Positions 21,321-32,624 of a stretch of 64,000 nt of DNA are shown piece by piece. The DNA is from Muscardinus avellanarius. Its lineage: Eukaryota > Chordata > Mammalia > Rodentia > Gliridae. Made by a program: the position numbers and the translations under genes. The notes below the pieces were generated by a model. It was given only the letters and a program-made list of their open reading frames with translations, was not told the DNA's origin and did not search any database. Each line of letters opens with the position of its first letter. The first letter of the stretch is position 1. The DNA lies in contig OY726559.1 in the NCBI GenBank assembly GCA_963383645.1, positions 109,948,235-110,012,234 on the forward strand, read 5' to 3'.

Positions 21321-22160
21321 TTTCTTTTTTAACAAAAGATGGAACCCAGGGGCATTCTACCTCCAAGCCACACCCCCAGCCCTATTTTTTATTTTTTATT
21401 TTGAAACAGGGTCTCATTGAGTTGCAAAGGGCCTCACTAAGTAGCCGAGGCTGGCCTTGAACCAGGATCCTCTTGTCTTAACCTCCTGAATGCTGGGATT
21501 ACAAGCTTGCACCACCACACCCGGCTCTCCCTCTCTTATTTCTAAACGCTTTGGCTGGGACTATGTTGAAGATAGAGACTGTTTGAGGACTGGTGCTTTC
21601 TCAGGCCCAGAGAAGAAGTTTGGAGGTTCAGATAAACTGGATTTGTACTCCCTCTGTCCTCTCCTGGCCAAGTGAGTGGAATTAGGCTTTATTTTCTCAT
21701 CTGTAAAATGCTATAGGAGCCTGACATGGTGGCTCACGCTTGTAATCTCAGCATTTGGGAGGCTGAGACAGGAGGATTGCGGTTCGTGGCCAGCCTCAGC
21801 TAGTTAGCGAGGCCCTTCGCAACTCAGTTGAGACCTGTTTAAAAAAATAAAATAAGGCCAGGCATGGTGGTGCACGCTTGTAATCCCCACGCTTGGGAGG
21901 CAGAGACAGGAGGATTGCACTGGTTCCGAGCCAGCCTCACTGGCTTAAAAGACCCTGTTTCCACATAAAAAAGTTGAAAAATAGGTCTAGGAGTGTAGCC
22001 CATGGGAGTGTATCCCAGAGGTAGAAGGGCTTCCAGGAACCCCAGTACCACCAAAAAAAAAAAAGAAGAAGACTAAAAAATAGGGCTGGGGGTGTAGCTT
22101 GGAGGTATCATGCCCCTGGTTCCATCCCCAGTACTGGAAAAAAAAAAAAAAGAAAAGAAA
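21300..22160. repeat. SINE cluster including a TTCCAGGAACC-type copy
   Basis: A minus-strand copy lies at about 21,335-21,525 and a plus-strand left half at 21,718-21,850. A plus-strand copy of the variant subtype is at 21,858-22,053, ending GGCTTCCAGGAACCCCAGTA. A lone ID half with an A-rich tail is at 22,083-22,170. Confidence 0.9.
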
Positions 22161-22170
22161 AAGAAAAAGA

Positions 22171-22999
22171 AACAGGAAACTCAGGAAACTCGCTCAGAGT
22201 GAGGCTAGCAAGTTCAGTCCTTGGGGCTTATGTCAAGGTCTCCTAGAGACTGCTGGCTCAGAGTGGGTAGGTTGTGCCTGTAAGTCCTGGCCCCTGGGCC
22301 TCCTGTTAAGGTTTGCTGTGGACTCTGGGAGGAGGAGGAGCCTGGTTGTGGGGGGGGGCAGCATGTAGCGAGCAGGGCAGCCTTACTAAAGTACAAAGGA
22401 AGGAGGACTCCAGGAAGGACAACCTGACATCCCCGGTAGGCAACGGAGGTCTCCCCCACCCGTGGGCTTGGGCAGGGTTGGTGCAGGCTCCTGAGAGGAT
22501 GCCCCCACCACAGCCAGGGCGCCCACAAGTCACCAGGCTGAGGCAAGAGGTAAATAAGGCCAAGTATACATACACCCAGCGGCCATCGAGCCTCAGGAGA
22601 CACAGATCAGACACCCCACAGTGCCCCAACGTATGCACCTTCTGTCAGCTCAGTTTTGCTGGAGTGGGGCGAGGGCCCAGGCATTACTGGGCACGTTTCT
22701 TGTGACCAGGGAGCTGTGCTTTTATGTTCGCCTGCCCATTTTGAAGTTACTCAAAACAGTTGTGAAAAGATGGCCCCTAGGTCACATGGGACATGGCCAG
22801 CATCCCTGAAGCAGAGCGTCTCACGTCTGAGCTGGCGAGGTCTCTGGTCGGGGCGCGGGCGTTCGACTCGGCAGGTCTAAGTGCGACCTGAGAATTCTGT
22901 CCTGGAGGAGTCCCAGGAGATGCCGCTCCTGCCATGCCGGGCTACCTCGCCTTGAGAACCACTGTCTGGGAGCATGTCTCCGAAACTTCAGGAATTGTC
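22171..22999. other. Intergenic DNA between NOS1AP and SPATA46
   Basis: GC-rich, no repeat of the common families, no supported exon. Chance frames of up to 130 codons exist on both strands. Confidence 0.5.
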
Positions 23000-23162
23000 T
23001 TTATTTAAAAAGGATGAGCGGTAGGAGCAGCCACAGAGGCGGACCTGGTGTTACGGGGCAACCATAAGACGGAGGGCAGGGGTGCAAGCCGGCGGGGCCC
23101 TGGCAGGGGCGCAGGTGGTACAGGCGGCCTCAGACTGGGCGGAAGGCTGTGGGGCTAAGTGA

Positions 23163-23168
23163 TTTATT
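23163..23168 (-). terminator. SPATA46: Candidate SPATA46 poly(A) signal
   Basis: AATAAA on the minus strand only about 60 bases after the SPATA46 stop, giving a very short 3' UTR. A second AATAAA lies at 23005-23000. Either or both may be used. Confidence 0.5.
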
Positions 23169-23225
23169 GGCATCTCTAGACACACACATGGGCTTCATCC
23201 CTGTTCGCCTGTGGGTGCAGCCAGG

Positions 23226-23758
23226 CTATTTGAAGGCCTGGCTGCTGCCGGAGGAGAACCTGTCCCCCAGCCGAGCCCTCTGCTCCTTGCCCCACAGGGC
23301 TTTGAGCTTGCGGTAGTACACCTTGCAGCTGAAGCCCTCCTTGAAGCCCCCCTTTATGTGGCTCTTGAGGGAGCGCAGCGTGGGGTACATGCGGCAGCAG
23401 GCTGCACACTTGTAGCCGTTCTGCTGGGCCGGGTACCACCTGGAGACCCTGAGGATGTCCTGGGACGTGATGCAGTCCGTGGGGTCCAGGCTGTGACTGG
23501 CTTTCTTGGCGGCCTCCCGGGGGCACGTGTTCTCTGGGGAGGAAGAGGAGGAGCAGAGGCTCTCTGTCAGGTCCTCAGGAGAGCCGTTGTCCCCCCGGCC
23601 CTCGTCCCTGTCCCTGTCCACTTCAGGGAAGCTGCAGGCCTCCAGGCGGCTCTCTCTGTCCGTGCACACGAAGTAGCTGTACGGAGAGAACCAGGGCCGG
23701 TAGATGGTGCAGTTCCGCCTCAGCTGCTCCCCGGTGGGGGCGTCGCCCAGGGTGCAGT
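23226..23758 (-). CDS. SPATA46: SPATA46, last coding exon
   Basis: SPATA46 (human C1orf111) is a testis protein linked to sperm-head shaping and the nuclear membrane in mouse (recalled). This exon carries most of the protein: a basic/aromatic block (LRRNCTIYRPWFSPYSYF), a Ser-rich acidic block (CSSSSSPENTCPRE), and a conserved C-terminal module. That module is YKCAACCRMYP...LKSHIKGGFKEGFSCK, which looks like a degenerate C2H2 zinc finger, followed by KVYYRKLKALW. The acceptor reads CCTTTACAG| on the minus strand. The stop TAG comes right after SSQAFK, about 13-18 residues earlier than in the recalled human protein. The full coding sequence is 248 residues. The gene lies antisense between NOS1AP and C1orf226, as in human. 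Confidence 0.93.
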
Positions 23759-24031
23759 CTGTAAAGGAAAGGCTGTCAAGCGAAGAGCCCCCTGTGGCTA
23801 TTGGGAAGGCCCCTCTCAGCCCAGCAGGTCCTTCCCTCCCTGGAGACCTTGCTCTGACCCTCCAGAGCTCAGGGGGCGAGGGTAGCACACTTCAGCCTGC
23901 CATGCTCCCTCTTTTTGAGGGACTGAAACCACAGTCTCTTCTTTTCAAGATGGAGAGACTGGCCAGGGGCTACGGTGAGCAGCGGCTCATAGACGCCCCA
24001 GGGAGCAGCCCAGCGTGGACAAGGGCCTCAC

Positions 24032-24145
24032 CTGCTGGGTGCAGCGTGCTCTGCGCCCCGTGCCGCAGGGCGCTGCTCTGGTGCTGGGGTACCAGGGCCT
24101 GAGCCGGGCTGGCAGCCTCCGAGGGTACCACTGTCTTTGCAATAT
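24032..24145 (-). CDS. SPATA46: SPATA46, middle coding exon
   Basis: 114 bases, phase 1 at both ends. It encodes (D)IAKTVVPSEAASPAQALVPQ and HQSSALRHGAQSTLHPA, matching the recalled human exon in register. The minus-strand borders are CAACCAG|ATATTG and CAGCAG|GTGAGG. It is a Ser/Ala/Pro/Gln-rich region with no recognisable domain. Confidence 0.9.
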
Positions 24146-24516
24146 CTGGTTGCAGGAGAAACAGTCTGGTGAGCTGAGCATGTCGGTCGGGACTCCCCGG
24201 GACAGAGCTGTGTCAAGGAGTCCCCAAACCAAGAGCTTCCGGGAATTCCAACTGAGGCAGTTTTATTTGGATTTGGGAGCTTTTGGAAAGGGGCTTAAAG
24301 CCCAGGTGACATCTTTCTGCCCACCTCACCCCATACTTGGCCCTCCTGCACTTTGAGATTAGGTTCTAGTCACAGGCTGCAGGGCTGTGTTGTTAATTGG
24401 TCCCTTTAAGGATGGAGGCCTGGTTCTCCAGTTGAAACATCTCATGCCCAAAGCCACACATGGCCTTGCTGTGTACACTGGAGCAGCTGCTCACTTGAGA
24501 TAAGGAGTAAGCCTGG

Positions 24517-24950
24517 CCGGGTGTGGTGGCGCTGGTGCTTGGTTGTAATCCCAGCATTCAGGAGGCTGAGACAGGAGGATCACGGTTCAAGGCCAGCCTC
24601 AGCTACTTAGTGAGGCCCTTTGCAACTCAGTGAGACCCTGTTTCAAAATAAAGGAAAAAAAAAAATAGGGCCGGGGGTGACACTCAGAGGTAGTATGCCC
24701 CTGGGTTCCATCCTCAGTACTGAAAAAAAAAAAAGCAAACTTGCCTCAGACAGGCGTGGCAGCGCACACCTGTAATTCCAGCACTCTAGAGGCTGAGACT
24801 GGAGGATCACACAGGTCTGAGGCCAGCCTCAACAATTTAGTGAGACTCTCAGCAGCTCAGCGAGATGCTGTTTCAAAATAAAATATTAAATGGGGTAGGG
24901 GTTAGTTCAGTGGTTAGTGCATCCTGGGTTCCAGCACTGAGAAAGAAAAA
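24517..24950 (+). repeat. Two SINEs in SPATA46 intron 1
   Basis: Plus-strand copies at about 24,520-24,735 and 24,750-24,950, antisense to SPATA46. Confidence 0.9.
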
Positions 24951-25494
24951 AATAAATAAAAAGAGTGGACCTGCCTCAAATCCAAGGGCAGTAGCTGTGT
25001 TGAGTTTGGGGACAAATCTGTGAGTATGTGGATAAATAGGGGTATGTTTAGGAGAATTACTTTGCAGCAGGGTGCTTCTCAAATGTTAATGTGCTTAGAA
25101 ATCACCTGGCCCCTGGGTCAAGGCTGCAGATGCTGACTCTGCATTTCTGCCAGACCCCCCTGGGAGGCGGATGCTGCAGGGCTGAGGACCACCCTGAGCT
25201 AACGGGCCTCAGGTGTCCAACCTTATCCCCAAGGTGCCCTATGGCCCCTGCGGCCTTGCGAGAGTCCAGGTCTCTAGGTGGGCCAGACCTGGGGCAAGAA
25301 ATCTGATGGCAAGGTTTTCTTCTATTCTCTTGCTGGAAATGGCAAAGCCCAGGGATGCGGTGTTTTTGAAGAATTATTTTCTTTCCCGGGGGACCCTGAC
25401 TTTCACACGAAGTCACAGTTCCGTGAATTGTGGCCAGTACTTTGGTAAAAGCCTGGTGAACAAGTTCTGTGGCCCCAGGGACAGCAGAGCTTAC

Positions 25495-25594
25495 CTGGAA
25501 AGCTGGTTCGCGAGGACACAAAGTCAGGGAAGGTGCTCAGGGCGGAGGAGGAAAGTCGAGGCCCAGAGATGCTGAGGAGGGAGAAGTTCTCCAT
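25495..25594 (-). CDS. SPATA46: SPATA46, first coding exon
   Basis: The start codon is at 25594-25592 and the protein begins MENFSLLSISGPRLSSSALS, close to recalled human SPATA46. An upstream in-frame ATG would add 27 residues (starting MELVLVMSAG). I chose the inner start because it matches the human N-terminus. The donor is TTCCAG|GTAAGC on the minus strand. The exon ends in phase 1, in agreement with the next exon. Confidence 0.92.
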
Positions 25595-25709
25595 GGCTGG
25601 GCCGCTGCAGGGCCAGCGGGTTGTCCAGGCGACAGACGTTCTGAGCCCAGCCGACATCACAAGGACCAGTTCCACCCAGGGGCCCCTGTGTAGGAGAGAT
25701 GCAGGCTCT

Positions 25710-26760
25710 TGCAGGCAAGACTGCTTTATTTACTTATTTTGTTTAATGCCTGAATTTTTTTTCTTTTTTCTTTTTTCATTCCTCTGAACCATGCTCTCTG
25801 GCTGAGAGTACACAGAGAGAAGAGACTAGCTTTTATTTATGTATTTATTTATTTATTTATTTTACAGATTGAGGGCTTAAACCCAGGGGCACTCTACCTC
25901 TGAATTATACCCCCAGCCCGATTTTTATTCTTTATTTTAAAACAAGGTCTCACTAAGTTGCAGAGAGCCTCACTAAGTAGCTGAGGCTGGCCGCAAACCC
26001 AGATCCTCCTGTCTCAGCCTCCCAGGTGCTGGGATTGCAAGCGTGCCCACCACGCCTGGCTCCACTCACCACTCTTCTGTGCTTCCCCGGCTCTGGGAAC
26101 CACGTCCTCTATGACCATCTTGCTTTTCTTCTCTGTTATCTGCCTAACCTCTGCCACTGGATATTTTTGTGTTTTTTGTGGTATTTCTGTTCTTTGGTTT
26201 GAAGTATGTATGTATGTATGTATATATATATATATATATATAATATATATAATTTTTTTTTGTTTGGGAAATATTTTTGTTTGGTTTGGAAATAACTTTA
26301 TAAAATTTGCAAAAGTGAAGTGAATACAAAGATCACCCATATACCTTATATCCACGCATTCCTATGAGGAGGATGATAATTTGGTACTGGGGATTGAACC
26401 CAGAGGTCTTCTACCTCTGTTTATTTCTAAACAGGGTCTTGATAAGTTGCCTATGGTGTTGCTAAGTTACTGAAGGTCTCGCTAAGTTGCCGAAGCTGGC
26501 CTTGAACCTGCGAGGTCCACCTATCTCAACTTCCTAAGTACGCGGTGTAGGATTACAGGCATCCGCCGCCATGCCTGGCTTTCTGTTATTAACACTTTAC
26601 CATACCTGCTTTCTCATCTCCCTTTTCCTACTCACTCCATCATATCTGTCTGTGTATACTTAACTTTTTTCAGGAGTGCTTGAAGGTAAGTTATGATCCT
26701 TATGTGCTTTCATACCTAAACATTTCAGTGCCTGTTTTCAAAAACTAGGGACCAGATTTA
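25710..26760. repeat. SINEs nested in an old L1 3' region
   Basis: Minus-strand SINEs lie at about 25,865-26,062 and 26,375-26,580. Between and after them, 26,255-26,360 (AACTTTATAAAATTTGCAAA...) and 26,590-26,760 (...TGCTTGAAGGTAAGTTATGA...) resemble the two parts of an ancient L1 3' end, split by the second SINE. A TATG/TA microsatellite is at 26,205-26,252. Confidence 0.65.
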
Positions 26761-26812
26761 GTTTCCTGTAGTCAGTGCCGATTTCTGCAAGCGACTAAAA
26801 CACTGGTGGCTA

Positions 26813-27003
26813 GCCAGGCGTGGTGGGCACGCTTGTCATCCCAGCATTTTGGAAGCTGAGACAGGAGGATCGCGGTTTGTGGACAGCCTCTTCTTGGTGA
26901 GGCCCTTTGCAATTCAGTGTGACCCTGTTTCAAAATAAAGACTGAAAACTAGGGCTGGAGGTGTCGCTCGGAGGTAGAATGCCCCTGGGTTCCACTCCCA
27001 GTT

Positions 27004-27056
<53 letters not shown>
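26813..27056 (+). repeat. SINE with a (CA)27 tail
   Basis: B1-dID copy at about 26,813-27,003 followed directly by an uninterrupted CA run to 27,056. Confidence 0.95.
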
Positions 27057-27057
<1 letters not shown>

Positions 27058-27795
27058 GTAGATACCACTTGGTTCCTGAGAGGTGAACTTGCCAGTGAGC
27101 ATTCTGGGTCCTCTTTACTGCTGTATGGAGTGGGGGAGAGAACTGTCCTGACACCCTGGATCTCCACACCTGCCATGCCGCCATTAGCAGAGCATCAGGT
27201 CAGGGCTCGGGGGCTCCATTTGCAGTGGGCAGGCTACCCATGAACATTGCCCCTCGCCCTGTGTAAGGCAGAGCCCAGAGTTGGTTGCTGTCTCTATCCC
27301 GGTACTTGGACTTTTGAAGGATGGAGTGGCTTTCCCTTCTGTGTCTCCCTCGCTCGGAACATGGGGCGCATTGAGGATAGAAGAGGAAGTCGCGGGCTGC
27401 AGTGGGTTTGCAGGGTCAGCGGTCCAGCCGGGGCCTCGCCAGCGTGGCGCAGGATTAGGGCTCTGCCAGCTGGGATGCGCGGCAGCCTCGTTCAGCTGCC
27501 CCCTTGGGACTGGGCAAACGCCGGCCTCAAGGCCTTGATGTTGTTCTTTAGACTCTGAGCCAGAATGGGTGAGCACTGCCTGGCTCAGATCTAGCGGTCT
27601 ACGTGTGGGAATCACAGCAAGTGGCTGAGGACGTGTGTGCCCTGAGGACCTAGCGTTTCCTTCTGCCCATTTTGGGTCACGCACTGCCACCGGGGAGTTC
27701 GAGGTGCACTTGAGGGGAAGCGTCTCAGATCCCGGGGGCGGATGCGGGAGGCAGGGCATCCAGGGCCTGATGGGAGAGCATTTGAAACAGCCCGG
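27057..27795. other. SINE-free, moderately CpG-rich intergenic DNA
   Basis: CpGs are scattered around 27,350-27,500. It lies upstream of the C1orf226 coding exons and may hold its promoter, but no start site could be placed. Confidence 0.3.
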
Positions 27796-27990
27796 CCGGG
27801 TGTGGTGGCACAAACTTGTAATCCCCATGTTTGGGAGGCTGAGACAGGAGGATCACACAGATTCAAAGCCAGCCTCAGCTACTGAGTGAGGCTCTCAGCA
27901 ACTTAGTGAGACCCTGTTTCCAAATAAAATGTAAAATAGGTCTGGGAGTGCAGCCAGGAGGTAGAAAGCCTCTGGGTTCCACCCCCAGTA

Positions 27991-28022
<32 letters not shown>
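27796..28022 (+). repeat. SINE with a (CA)n tail
   Basis: Copy at about 27,796-27,991 of the AATAGGTCTGGGAGTGCAGC subtype, then CA repeats to 28,022. Confidence 0.95.
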
Positions 28023-28024
<2 letters not shown>

Positions 28025-28936
28025 CCCCATTTGGGCTTAGTGGGTACCACTGGGGTCCAGCAGTATGGTTTAGTGGGAACCCAGTCATGCCGGGGTTGTC
28101 CCACTCTCCGGAATGTTGTGTCCTAACAGAGGTTGCTGGTGGCCCAGACAGGAGGTGGCGCCCTCAAAGTGGTCGGTCACTACGTAAAATGTGTCTCTCT
28201 CTCCTTTGCCTCCCGTCTGCTTTCCGAGCCCCTTTCTGGGACAGGTAAGAGCCCCTTTCTCTTGGGTGCCCGTGTCCCTCGGCGCCCTCTGCTTGGACGT
28301 GTGCATGTTGGGAGTTGCTGTTGGGAGGGCTGCCAGTGGGAGCAGCGTCTCTCCTCCTCCATCCCCATCGCTTTCTGAATCACAGGAGGCAGAGGACAGA
28401 GCTGGGGTCCTCAGAGCCCCCCGCACCCCCGGGGTGGGGTTGGAGGAGGCGCCAGACAGAGGCATGTTTTGGGGGCAGAGCCGGTGTCTCCGGGGTGACC
28501 TTCAGAGCCCCGCAGTGACTCCTGCAGGGGTTTTTATGAATGGGGGCAGCTTTTCCGCAGCGTCAGCCCAGCGTGCACTGGAATGTTAAGAAATCATATG
28601 AAAGTCAAATTCGGTTACACTATCTTATTAAATGCTTACAGTTTTCCACAAGGCAAAGTAAGCCAGCAATTGTAGAAGATAAAAGGTGCTCACGTGTCCA
28701 TGGCCCCAAGAGGAGCTTACCGTTTTATTAGAGAGACAAGGCATATGTTCCCAAGATTTCGACAACCGCAAAGAGAGCGTGTGAGAGACTATCTTTAAAT
28801 GACTGAGGGGTTTGCTGTATTTTATGGACTCGCGATAAAATTATGGAGAGCGCGGAGGATGGAGAACCCCAAGCAGTGTGTAATCCAGAAGCTATTTGTT
28901 ACAAAGAGTGCATTTCAAAAATAGCAGTCAACTGGC
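28023..28936. other. SINE-free DNA with a possible C1orf226 5' UTR exon
   Basis: A strong donor-like site, GGGACAG|GTAAGA, lies at 28,244/28,245 on the plus strand, 3.5 kb before the first C1orf226 coding exon. It could close a non-coding first exon. No upstream border can be set from sequence alone. Confidence 0.25.
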
Positions 28937-29430
28937 CAGGCACAGCAGTGCACACCTATCGTCTCAGTAGGTGGGGGGCTGAGACAGGAGGATCACAGTT
29001 TGGAGGGCAGCCTCAACCACTTAGCAAGACCCTCAGCAACTTAGGGAGACCCTGTTTCAAAATAAAAAATGAAACAGGGCTAGGGGTGTAGCTCAGAGGT
29101 AGAACACCCCTGGGTTCCATCCTTCCTGTTCCTCACACATACAAATAATAACAGTAATCTAACTACACGGCTCATAATTCACACTCCATAAACCACTTTG
29201 ACAGGAGGATTTGGTGCTTATCCTTAGAAAGTATGTGTTTCTGTCAGCCAGCATGGTGGTGCACGCCTGTAATCTCAGTATTTGAGAGAGGCTGAGACTG
29301 GAGGATTGCAGGTTCAAGGCCAGCCTCAGCAACTTAGGCCTTGTTTTGAAAAATAAAAAGGGCTTTGGGTGTAGCTCAGAGGAAACCCAGTCGTACCCCC
29401 GGGTTCAAAGCTCGATATCAAACACGTGCT
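28937..29430 (+). repeat. Two plus-strand SINEs
   Basis: Copies at about 28,937-29,130 and 29,248-29,430; the second is more diverged. Confidence 0.9.
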
Positions 29431-30044
29431 CACATACCCACACCCACACCCATGCACAGTCTCTCTGCTCCAGAAATTCACTTTGAACAGCAATGAAGCC
29501 AGCACATCAGTGCCCGAGTCAGGCAGTGGCAGAGGGCTTGCTTTTCCCCTCTGAATTGTTTCAAAATGGTCCGTGGCAGCCCATGTACTCTCGGGCCTGG
29601 GAAAAGGCATGCAGCTATTTTACTTCCCAATCAAACTGGCTCCTTTGCAGAGTTTGATTGGGAAGAGAGAAGAGAATGAGAATGACAAGGCAGGGTAGAC
29701 AAATCGTGGCCACGAGGCACCATGCCGACTGCAGCCCCAGGGCAGAGCCAGGAGGCACCCTGAGCCGTCTCCAGGTGCCGCCATCAAGGTGTGCAAATGT
29801 CCCACCCACGTGGGTGCTCAAAGACAGCTGAAGGCTCGGGGTCTCACCTTCTTCCTCTGGCCGTCTTCCTGCCCCAAACGCCCTTAGACTATGGCTTCTC
29901 CAGGGAGTTGAAGCAGAGGAGACATCCCTGCTAAAACCAAGAGAAAGAGAAAAGCACCTGTGTCCAGGACTTCGCAGCAGTGCAGGGCAGAGGCAGCTGC
30001 CTTAGGCCAAATCCCATGGGGGCAAAAGTGGCCCTAACCGCAGT
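29431..30044. other. Intergenic DNA without recognised features
   Basis: A short inverted match, CCCAATCAAACTGG...TTTGATTGGG, occurs at about 29,626-29,662. No exon supported. Confidence 0.5.
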
Positions 30045-30405
30045 CCTTTTTATTTATTTTTATTTATTTTGCGGGTCTGGGGATGGAACCCTGGGGCATT
30101 TGGCCTCCGAGCTACACCCCTGCTCTACTTTTTTTTTATTTTTTATTTTGAAACAGGGTCTCATAAGTTGCAGAGGGCCTGAGTAGCTGAGGCTGGCCGC
30201 AAACCGTGATCCTCTTGTCTCAGCCTCCCAAATGCCGGGATGACAAGCGTGCACCACCACGCCTGGCTCCAGTCCTTTTTGTTTGGGTTCTGGAGATGGA
30301 ACCCAGGGGCATTCTATCTCTGAGCTGTACACCCCCAGCCCTCTTTTATTTTTTATTTTGGAACAGGCTAAGTTGCTGAGGCTGGCCTCAAACCTGCAAC
30401 CCTTC
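30045..30405 (-). repeat. Two minus-strand SINEs, the second truncated
   Basis: Copies at about 30,065-30,268 and 30,283-30,405; the second lacks most of its left half. Confidence 0.9.
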
Positions 30406-31340
30406 CATGCCCCACTTAGCTGCAGTTAGAATAGGCTGAGCAGAGGTGTTGCACAGGCAAGGACTCCTGTTACCAAGGGAGCCTCCCCTTCCCTGCACTG
30501 ACAAAATCCCTGGCTTAGCTGGGCCGTTTCAAGGCCACAGAGGAGGTCTGGCTGTCTCCATTACTGAACTGGTTTCCAGCTAGGGAGAGGTCTAGCCCAG
30601 TGCCAGTGTTTTGGAAGCCTGGCCTAGATCCTGGAGCTCTGGCACTTCTAGGCGCTAAGCTGGGTGACACCAATTTGGCCTCACAGTACGTGAATGTTAG
30701 CAACTCAGTTCAACACATTAATTGAGCTCCTACTGTGTACCAGATGGATTGAGGCTAGGTGTTAAAGACAGAGAGGGACTGGTCATGGCCTGTGTCTTGC
30801 AGATGCTAGCAACCCAGCAGGTCTACACCCAGCCCTTGAGCTAATTGTTCAAGAGAAATCCCAAGGGAAGGACCTGTACGAGGGATGTTTAGGGAGCCAG
30901 TCTGTGTTCTAAGGCAGAGCAAAGGCCGGGAAGAACCCTGAGGTTGGGCTTAGGAGAACTGCCATCCAATTCCAGTTGTATTGGGCCAGCCCCCTTGCTC
31001 CTGGGTGCCGTCCCGCCCCACCCCCAGTCGGGTCATGAGGGTGGAATGAGCTGGAGTTGGCCGGGATCCTGGTGCGTCCAAGAACCTGATGGAGCTGGCG
31101 CCCGTCCACTTGTGGCCCCTCGGCAGGGGAGCTGGCTCCCGCCCCGGGTTCCATGGCAAGAGACCGGGGACCCACAGAGCCTTCTCCACACAGAGCATGA
31201 ACCTGCTTGTGCACAGGGAAGCCCGGCAGCCTCGGCTCGCCCCTGCCCTCCTCCCCGCGCGCGACCGCAATGCCCATCCTCCCTTCTCTACCTCAAAGTG
31301 CCTGGTGACCCCAAGGTGAAGAGGCCAAGCTATGAGTCAG
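30406..31340. other. DNA upstream of C1orf226 coding exons
   Basis: Single-copy looking and GC-rich toward 31,000-31,270 with a CpG patch (CCCGCGCGCGACCG at about 31,254-31,267). No exon supported. Confidence 0.4.
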
Positions 31341-31474
31341 ATTTTTTTTCCCCGAGGTTGTGGACAGCCTCAGCTACTTATTGAGACCCTGTTTCAAATA
31401 AAAGTATAAAAAATAGGGTTGGGGGTGTAGTTCGGAGATAGAATGTCTCTGGGTTCCACCCCCAGTACTGCCAA

Positions 31475-31518
<44 letters not shown>
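31341..31518 (+). repeat. Truncated SINE with a (CA)22 tail
   Basis: The left half starts late (GTTGTGGACAGCCTCAGC). The ID half ends CCCAGTACTGCC, then CA units from about 31,474 to 31,518. It lies 230 bases before the C1orf226 coding exon. Confidence 0.95.
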
Positions 31519-31521
<3 letters not shown>

Positions 31522-31745
31522 TCAGATTTAAAGGCACAGGTCCACTTCTACAGGGCTGGAGGCAGTTCATAGTCTTTAGTGTGGGTGGGGAAGAACTGGA
31601 ATTTCTGGTCTTCTGGGCGCTCCAGCGCATCTCTGCTGGCTCTTTCTGGAATGTTCCCAAAGTCAGTGTGGAGTCCAAGTTTGGTGTGGTGTAAACAGAG
31701 GACCCCTCCCCTCCTCTCACCATATTTCTTCTTGCTTCCTTGTAG

Positions 31746-32064
31746 TGGACCACAGCATGTTTGAGAACGTGAACGCGGCCTTCCCTCTGAAGCTTCAGGC
31801 CAGCCGCTCCTTCCCCAGCCGGTCTGGGCCCGCGGTCCTGGGCCCCACCTCCCTGGGCTCTGCGGAGCCCACAGTGTCAGGGCTGAGAGTGGGGGGCAGC
31901 CAGCACCTCAAGAGCCTGGGCAAAGCTGTGGGTGCCAAAGTCAATGACCTCCTGCGGCGAAAGGAGCCCTGCGGCCCGGGCAGCGTGGGCATGACGGAGG
32001 TCAACAAGACCGTGGGTGCCCAGCTGGCCAGTGCGGCCACCAGAACCCACCTGGAGGACGAGAG
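31746..32064 (+). CDS. C1orf226: C1orf226 homologue, first coding exon (also in phase with NOS1AP)
   Basis: Encodes [20 protein letters not shown] and onward through [20 protein letters not shown] to HLEDER, matching recalled human C1orf226. As a separate gene, translation would start at the ATG at 31757-31759. The exon itself begins after CTTGTAG| at 31746, and the four codons before that ATG (completed from an upstream A) read M-D-H-S. The phase is therefore identical to the NOS1AP terminal exon. The function is unknown; the sequence is basic and Ser/Pro-rich with no domain I recognise. The donor is GAGAG|GTGAGT. Confidence 0.9.
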
Positions 32065-32624
32065 GTGAGTCCCTCCACCTGCCCAACAACCTTCGGGACT
32101 AGAGTGTGTCCAGGGGCCAGCAGCCCAAGCAGGGAGTGAGGCTGTCTGGTGAGAAAGAAGGCAGGGCCGTGTTTGGGGGTCCAACTCCAGCCTCCACAAG
32201 CACAGGGTGCTGCGAGCACCCGGCTGCATCATTGGTCTAAACTTCCAGCCCAGGGAGACGTGTAGAGGGCCTCTTGCCTCCATGATTCAAGTTCAGAGTG
32301 ATATAGGAAGTGATAACAGGTTTGAGGTCACACTGCCCATACGGCAAATATGAACCCGGGTATCACCCAGAGAGCCCCGACGGATTCCGCTGTCCAGCCG
32401 CAGCCGTGGTCCACGGGAAGGGAGCCTCGCAGGAGCCCCACACTGTTCTTCCCCTCCAGCCGGAAAGTCCTGCCAGGCCTTGATTCGGAGCCGGTGCCTC
32501 TGGGTTAGTCACCTTTAAGAGGCTGCTTCTGTAGGTTCTGCTTGACACAGTTCTGGTGACCTTTATCCCGTCTCCCTGAGGCTGTAGCATGGAACCAGAG
32601 ATAGCTAATGGTGTACTGACTTTC

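Noticed and set aside
23211..23885. A 224-codon plus-strand frame
   Set aside because: It is the antisense shadow of the last SPATA46 exon, whose minus-strand reading matches a known protein with proper splice sites.
31795..32283. A 162-codon minus-strand frame
   Set aside because: Antisense shadow of the first C1orf226 coding exon.
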